A DNA stretch of 64,000 bases from Sporosarcina luteola (GTDB lineage: Bacteria > Bacillota > Bacilli > Bacillales_A > Planococcaceae), in assembly GCF_023715535.1 (NCBI RefSeq), contig NZ_JAMBOI010000007.1, positions 1 to 64,000 on the forward strand. Direction: 5' to 3'. Under the pieces are notes generated by a model, which worked only from the letters and a program-made list of their open reading frames with translations, had not been told where the DNA came from and did not search any database. The translations under genes and the position numbers were made by a program. Positions 61,158-64,000 of this stretch are shown here, piece after piece. Within the stretch, counting starts at the first letter, position 1. Every line of letters starts with the position of its first letter.

Positions 61158-61769
61158 CGAGGATATATCAGTCCACATCAACGGCTGATGATAAAAACCA
61201 TTCTAAATCATATTGACTTTCTTAGTGACCAGATTGAATTGTTAAATCTAGAGGTAGCTGCGAGATTATCCTCTCACCAAGAAGATATTGAACGGTTGGA
61301 TTCTATTCCAGGCATCGCCACTCGTATGGCTGAACAAATCCTCGCTGAAGTCGGAACTGATGTAGGGAAGCAATTCCCGAGCTCTGCCCATCTATGTTCC
61401 TGGGCAGGATTAGTACCTGGCCATAATGAAAGTGCTGGCAAAAGGAAATCGTCAACTATGAAAAAAGGGAACAAATATCTAAAGTCAGCTTTAATAGAAG
61501 CCGCTCATTCAATCAGAGGATCAAAAACCTATCTCGGAGCCATGTATAGGCGTACAGCATCACGGAAAGGTAAGAAGCGAGCAGGCATTTCAGTCGCCCA
61601 CGCCATATTAAGAATCGCCTATTATCTCTTAACACGCAAAGAAATGTATGTAGATTTGGGCGAAGATTATTTCGATAAACAAAAACAGCAATCCATTGTA
61701 CGATATTCTGTTCGAAGGCTCGAAAACTTAGGTTACCGCGTTACAATTACTGAACCAGAAGCCTCTTGA
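61158..61769 (+). pseudogene. IS110-family transposase, C-terminal half only
   Basis: The frame is open from 61158 (GYISPHQRL...) through 61769 and gives the C-terminal ~200 residues of an IS110-type DEDD transposase with the Transposase_20 domain: LDSIPGIATRMAEQILAEVG, SSAHLCSWAGLVPGHNESAG and KRAGISVAHAILRIAYYLLT. The N-terminal RuvC-like half is absent; full-length members are ~400 aa. It abuts the IS3 remnant, so one insertion truncated the other. Likely inactive. Confidence 0.8.
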
Positions 61770-61891
61770 TCTAACAAATAATTCGATCCAAACCTAGGCG
61801 CTGCATTTTTTTAAAAAACCTGAGCTGCGTCTTCTTTAGTTTTGCTTTTTTTAGCGAAGTTGAGAGTTTAATTTTCATGGGAGTTGAAGAA

Positions 61892-62341
61892 CTAATTTGA
61901 AAACCCATAAAATTTGTAACCGTCCACAGTTTGAGGAATTTCATCTGCGTCCAATTCACTCCAATTATTTTCTAGTAAAGTATCATTATTTGCATTTATT
62001 TCTGCAACAGTTCTATTTGATTCGCTAACAAAGTAAAGCTTTACTTCCTTTAATATATCTTCATGTTCTTTAGAATATTTCTTCACAGCTTCTAATAATA
62101 TTTTTGTTTCAACTGCTACATCAAACTCTGGATTTTTATTACTCCATGTATCAGAAGTATCAAACATTTGAACTTCTATGTTTAATTCCCCATCAGTAAA
62201 ATCAACAACTAAAAAATGATAAAAAGTTAAAGCATTATTTTCTAAGTAAACTTGTGTTTTTTCTTCTTCGCTTTGAGAGCAAGCAGATAACATAAAAGTA
62301 AAAGACAATAATAACAACATGAACAATACATACTTTTTCAT
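61892..62341 (-). CDS. hypothetical lipoprotein, 149 aa
   Basis: Lipobox LSAC (Cys21) after MKKYVLFMLLLLSFTFMLSA. The mature part has strands around FYHFLVVDFTDGELNIEVQM and a helical middle (EAVKKYSKEHEDILKEVKLY). Family not recognised; similar in size to the lipoprotein at 40585, and both share the TTCTTCAACTAA repeat in their 5' flank. Anchored outside the membrane. Confidence 0.82.
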   Translation of the reverse strand: MKKYVLFMLLLLSFTFMLSACSQSEEEKTQVYLENNALTFYHFLVVDFTDGELNIEVQMFDTSDTWSNKNPEFDVAVETKILLEAVKKYSKEHEDILKEVKLYFVSESNRTVAEINANNDTLLENNWSELDADEIPQTVDGYKFYGFSN

Positions 62342-62391
62342 TGCTAAACCTCACATCCTTAAATTAGATGAATGAAAAAATTTAAATTCTT

Positions 62392-62424
62392 TTCTTCAAC
62401 TAACCTGCGCGTTAGTTCAATAAG
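62392..62424. repeat. TTCTTCAACTAA repeat, copy 2
   Basis: TTCTTCAACTAACCTGCGCG then TTAGTTCAATAAG. Second copy of the repeat at 41081, again 50-60 nt from the start of a minus-strand lipoprotein gene. Confidence 0.7.
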
Positions 62425-62469
62425 AAAATGAACCCTCAAGCAGCCCACCGATCTTAAAGTAAAGCACCC

Positions 62470-62600
62470 GCTACTACAGGTAGAATACTTCACAAACTTT
62501 AGTATTTCTCACTGATCTTATCATTTCCTTTTGATTTTAAGCGTTTTAGCAAATGCATAACCATTTAATCCTAGTGATGCAAAGATACAGATTATTATGC
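62470..62600 (-). pseudogene. 3' remnant of a paralogue of the 837-1217 gene
   Basis: The minus strand reads FASLGLNGYAFAKTLKIKRK then stop, nearly the same as the end of the protein encoded at 837-1217. The ~60 nt after the stop (AGTGAGAAATACTAAAGTTT then GTGAAGTATTCTACCTG) also match the flank of that gene. The rest of the gene is missing. Confidence 0.75.
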
Positions 62601-62687
62601 CTGAGCATTTTTTTATTGCTTTTTACACTGTCAATTCGGGTGCGAATCGTACGCTATTTTAGTTGCTTATTGGGGTGTGTTTTTGTA

Positions 62688-62714
62688 TTTTCTCCCCATT
62701 AACCGAACCCGTTA
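62688..62714 (-). repeat. TAACGGGTTCGGTT motif, copy 3 (inverted)
   Basis: On the minus strand TAACGGGTTCGGTTAATGGG followed by GAGAAAATA. One substitution relative to copies at 56271 and 59970. Confidence 0.72.
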
Positions 62715-62832
62715 ATAGAACAGCTTTATCTTTTTAGTTGCGTATTTTATGTAGATTAATTGAATTGTCATGATTTTAATCAATCGGGCGCTTTTATTCC
62801 ATAGCGCAATCTAGTTAAAGTTATAGTAAACG

Positions 62833-62875
62833 AGAAAACCACTCTCGGCCATTGCAGGCTCACGAGTGGTTTCTG
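62833..62875 (-). repeat. hairpin of the AAACCACTC repeat family (copy 4)
   Basis: GAAAACCACTCTCGGCCATT then GCAGGCTCACGAGTGGTTTC. It lies downstream of the methyltransferase gene on the minus strand. Confidence 0.7.
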
Positions 62876-62922
62876 TTTCACATTTGCAGCCGTAAGCGTA
62901 GAAATACTGTCATTCAATTTTC

Positions 62923-63672
62923 TCAAGTGGTCTTTTTCAATTTAATTCGATAGGAAAGGCAACTGGATAGCGGGGCCGTTTCCGTATATGCCCATTTGTC
63001 GAAATCCATGGCTCCGCCAGGGAAGATGCCGGTGATTGTCAGTCCGGCTTTTTTACATAGTGCACTTATTTCGTCGATTGTATAACAACGCAACGATTGT
63101 GTAACCACTTCTTCCGGGTTCTCGTTATGCCACCAGCTATCGATCATTCGACAGTTTTCCTCGTCAAATGAATAGAGCCGCTCCGCCTCGTCAATCTTCA
63201 TCTTTTGGCCTGCTGCAATGGTGCGCCAATAATTAGGATTATAGATGTCAATGAGTGCGAATCCTTCATCTTTCATCCAGCTTTTCATCCGTTTCAGAAG
63301 AGTCAGCTGGTCGTCATCGGTACCGATGCCAAAGCCGTCGAAATAGCTGACGACGTCGAATTGGGTAGGAAACGTATAAGTGTAGAAATCACCCATATGA
63401 ATGTCGATCGTTTTCGGTGAACGAAGTCTCGAAGCTTCGACTAATTCAGGAACAAGTTCCAACGTAGTCACCGTGATGCCGCGTGCGTCCAGAGCCCTGG
63501 CAATACTGCCGATCCCTGCTCCAATATCAAGCATTGATTCGAACCTGGCGCCGATCTGCTCTTCGATTTTCTCGGCATCTTTTTGTAAGTAACTTGCCAT
63601 TTCTGGTTCTATGTCTCGTAACCATTCAAATTGATTCTTATAAAAAGGGATGACCCATTCGTTTGTTGTCAT
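62923..63672 (-). CDS. class I SAM-dependent methyltransferase
   Basis: The Rossmann motif I is SMLDIGAGIGSIARALDARG (~46-65), followed by TLELVPELVEASR and IHMGDFYTYTF. This identifies a class I methyltransferase that transfers a methyl group from S-adenosylmethionine to a small molecule or other acceptor. The C-terminal part (SLRCYTIDEISALCKKAGLT) is typical for the small-molecule subset. ACAGGAGG precedes the ATG. Transcribed alone. Substrate unknown. Confidence 0.9.
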   Translation of the reverse strand: MTTNEWVIPFYKNQFEWLRDIEPEMASYLQKDAEKIEEQIGARFESMLDIGAGIGSIARALDARGITVTTLELVPELVEASRLRSPKTIDIHMGDFYTYTFPTQFDVVSYFDGFGIGTDDDQLTLLKRMKSWMKDEGFALIDIYNPNYWRTIAAGQKMKIDEAERLYSFDEENCRMIDSWWHNENPEEVVTQSLRCYTIDEISALCKKAGLTITGIFPGGAMDFDKWAYTETAPLSSCLSYRIKLKKTT

Positions 63673-63940
63673 GTTTATTCCTCCTGTAATTGTTTTCTCA
63701 TTACAGGTGGTTTTTTAAGTTCCGGATGCCCATATACGATCGCTCCTCTCGTCTCCATTGTACAAAGAGGGGGATATAACTGCAAGTCTATTCTGAAAAC
63801 TTATGAGTGTTTCTCATGCGACAAGATTGAAAGGGTTGTACATAAATTTGTCGAATAAAGAGGGCTTTCTTTGTTTATTAGGGAAGGAAATGTACCTTAC
63901 TTGTCGAAGTAGTACATATGAAGAGAATGGAGTGAGATCT

Positions 63941-64000
63941 ATGTCAATGGACTACAAACAGATAATTATCGCAATAGATGGATCAGAAGAGGCGGAATGG
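63941..64000 (+). CDS. universal stress protein (UspA family), 5' end
   Basis: The ATG at 63941 follows GGAGTGAG. The first 20 residues, MSMDYKQIIIAIDGSEEAEW, match the start of UspA domains, where the VAxDGSxxA stretch begins the nucleotide-binding fold. The gene runs off the window edge, so its length is unknown. Confidence 0.85.
   Translation, partial: MSMDYKQIIIAIDGSEEAEW

Overview
The window is low-GC Gram-positive DNA. Almost every gene has an AGGAGG-type ribosome binding site, and TTG and GTG starts are common. Lipoproteins have short lipoboxes. A YflT-type stress protein, RsbR-type stressosome subunits and a DUF1659-DUF2922-YvrJ cassette all point to Bacillales. A Sporosarcina/Planococcaceae-like genome is my best guess, but there is no rRNA or marker gene to prove it. 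I saw no tRNA, rRNA or CRISPR array.

Layout. 0-7 kb: small hypothetical genes, an AraC/GyrI-type regulator, two tandem zinc-knuckle paralogues, an FG-GAP/VCBS protein, a YflT-type stress protein, two GNAT acetyltransferases and an AMIN-like lipoprotein. 7-36 kb: a dense accessory/defence-like island. It holds a frameshifted DUF1828/DUF1829 gene, a DUF2075 helicase broken by an in-frame TAG, a HEPN-STAND NTPase broken by an in-frame TAA, a GmrSD-type DUF262/DUF1524 nuclease, a two-TM protein of unknown function, a tightly coupled three-gene GHKL-ATPase operon, a DUF3800 pair, two HNH nucleases, a PLD-helicase with an NTP-pyrophosphohydrolase (partly duplicated 3 kb away), a NERD nuclease and an Apea-like HEPN protein. 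36-40 kb: a stand-alone DnaA domain I protein, a probable structured small RNA with an anti-Shine-Dalgarno loop, and a truncated phage-type replication protein. 40-64 kb: mostly housekeeping and cell-surface genes. These are lipoproteins, a zinc metallopeptidase, an AbgT transporter, an SH3-domain protein, a DUF1456 protein, a four-gene ABC-2 type transporter operon, a Nudix CoA pyrophosphatase, two divergent RsbR paralogues, a membrane-anchored 5'-nucleotidase, an ArsR regulator, a luciferase-like oxidoreductase, a zinc-type alcohol dehydrogenase, IS3/IS110 remnants, a methyltransferase and the start of a UspA gene.

Rearrangement signs. Several families of short palindromic repeats lie between genes, the most striking being a one- or two-hairpin element with about eight copies. 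Gene fragments, segmental duplications and three genes split by single in-frame stops show recent decay and shuffling. The best candidate for an undescribed system is the GHKL-ATPase operon at 18030-21541. Next come the HEPN-STAND protein and the two-TM protein beside the GmrSD gene. All defence roles are inferred from domain motifs and neighbourhood only.
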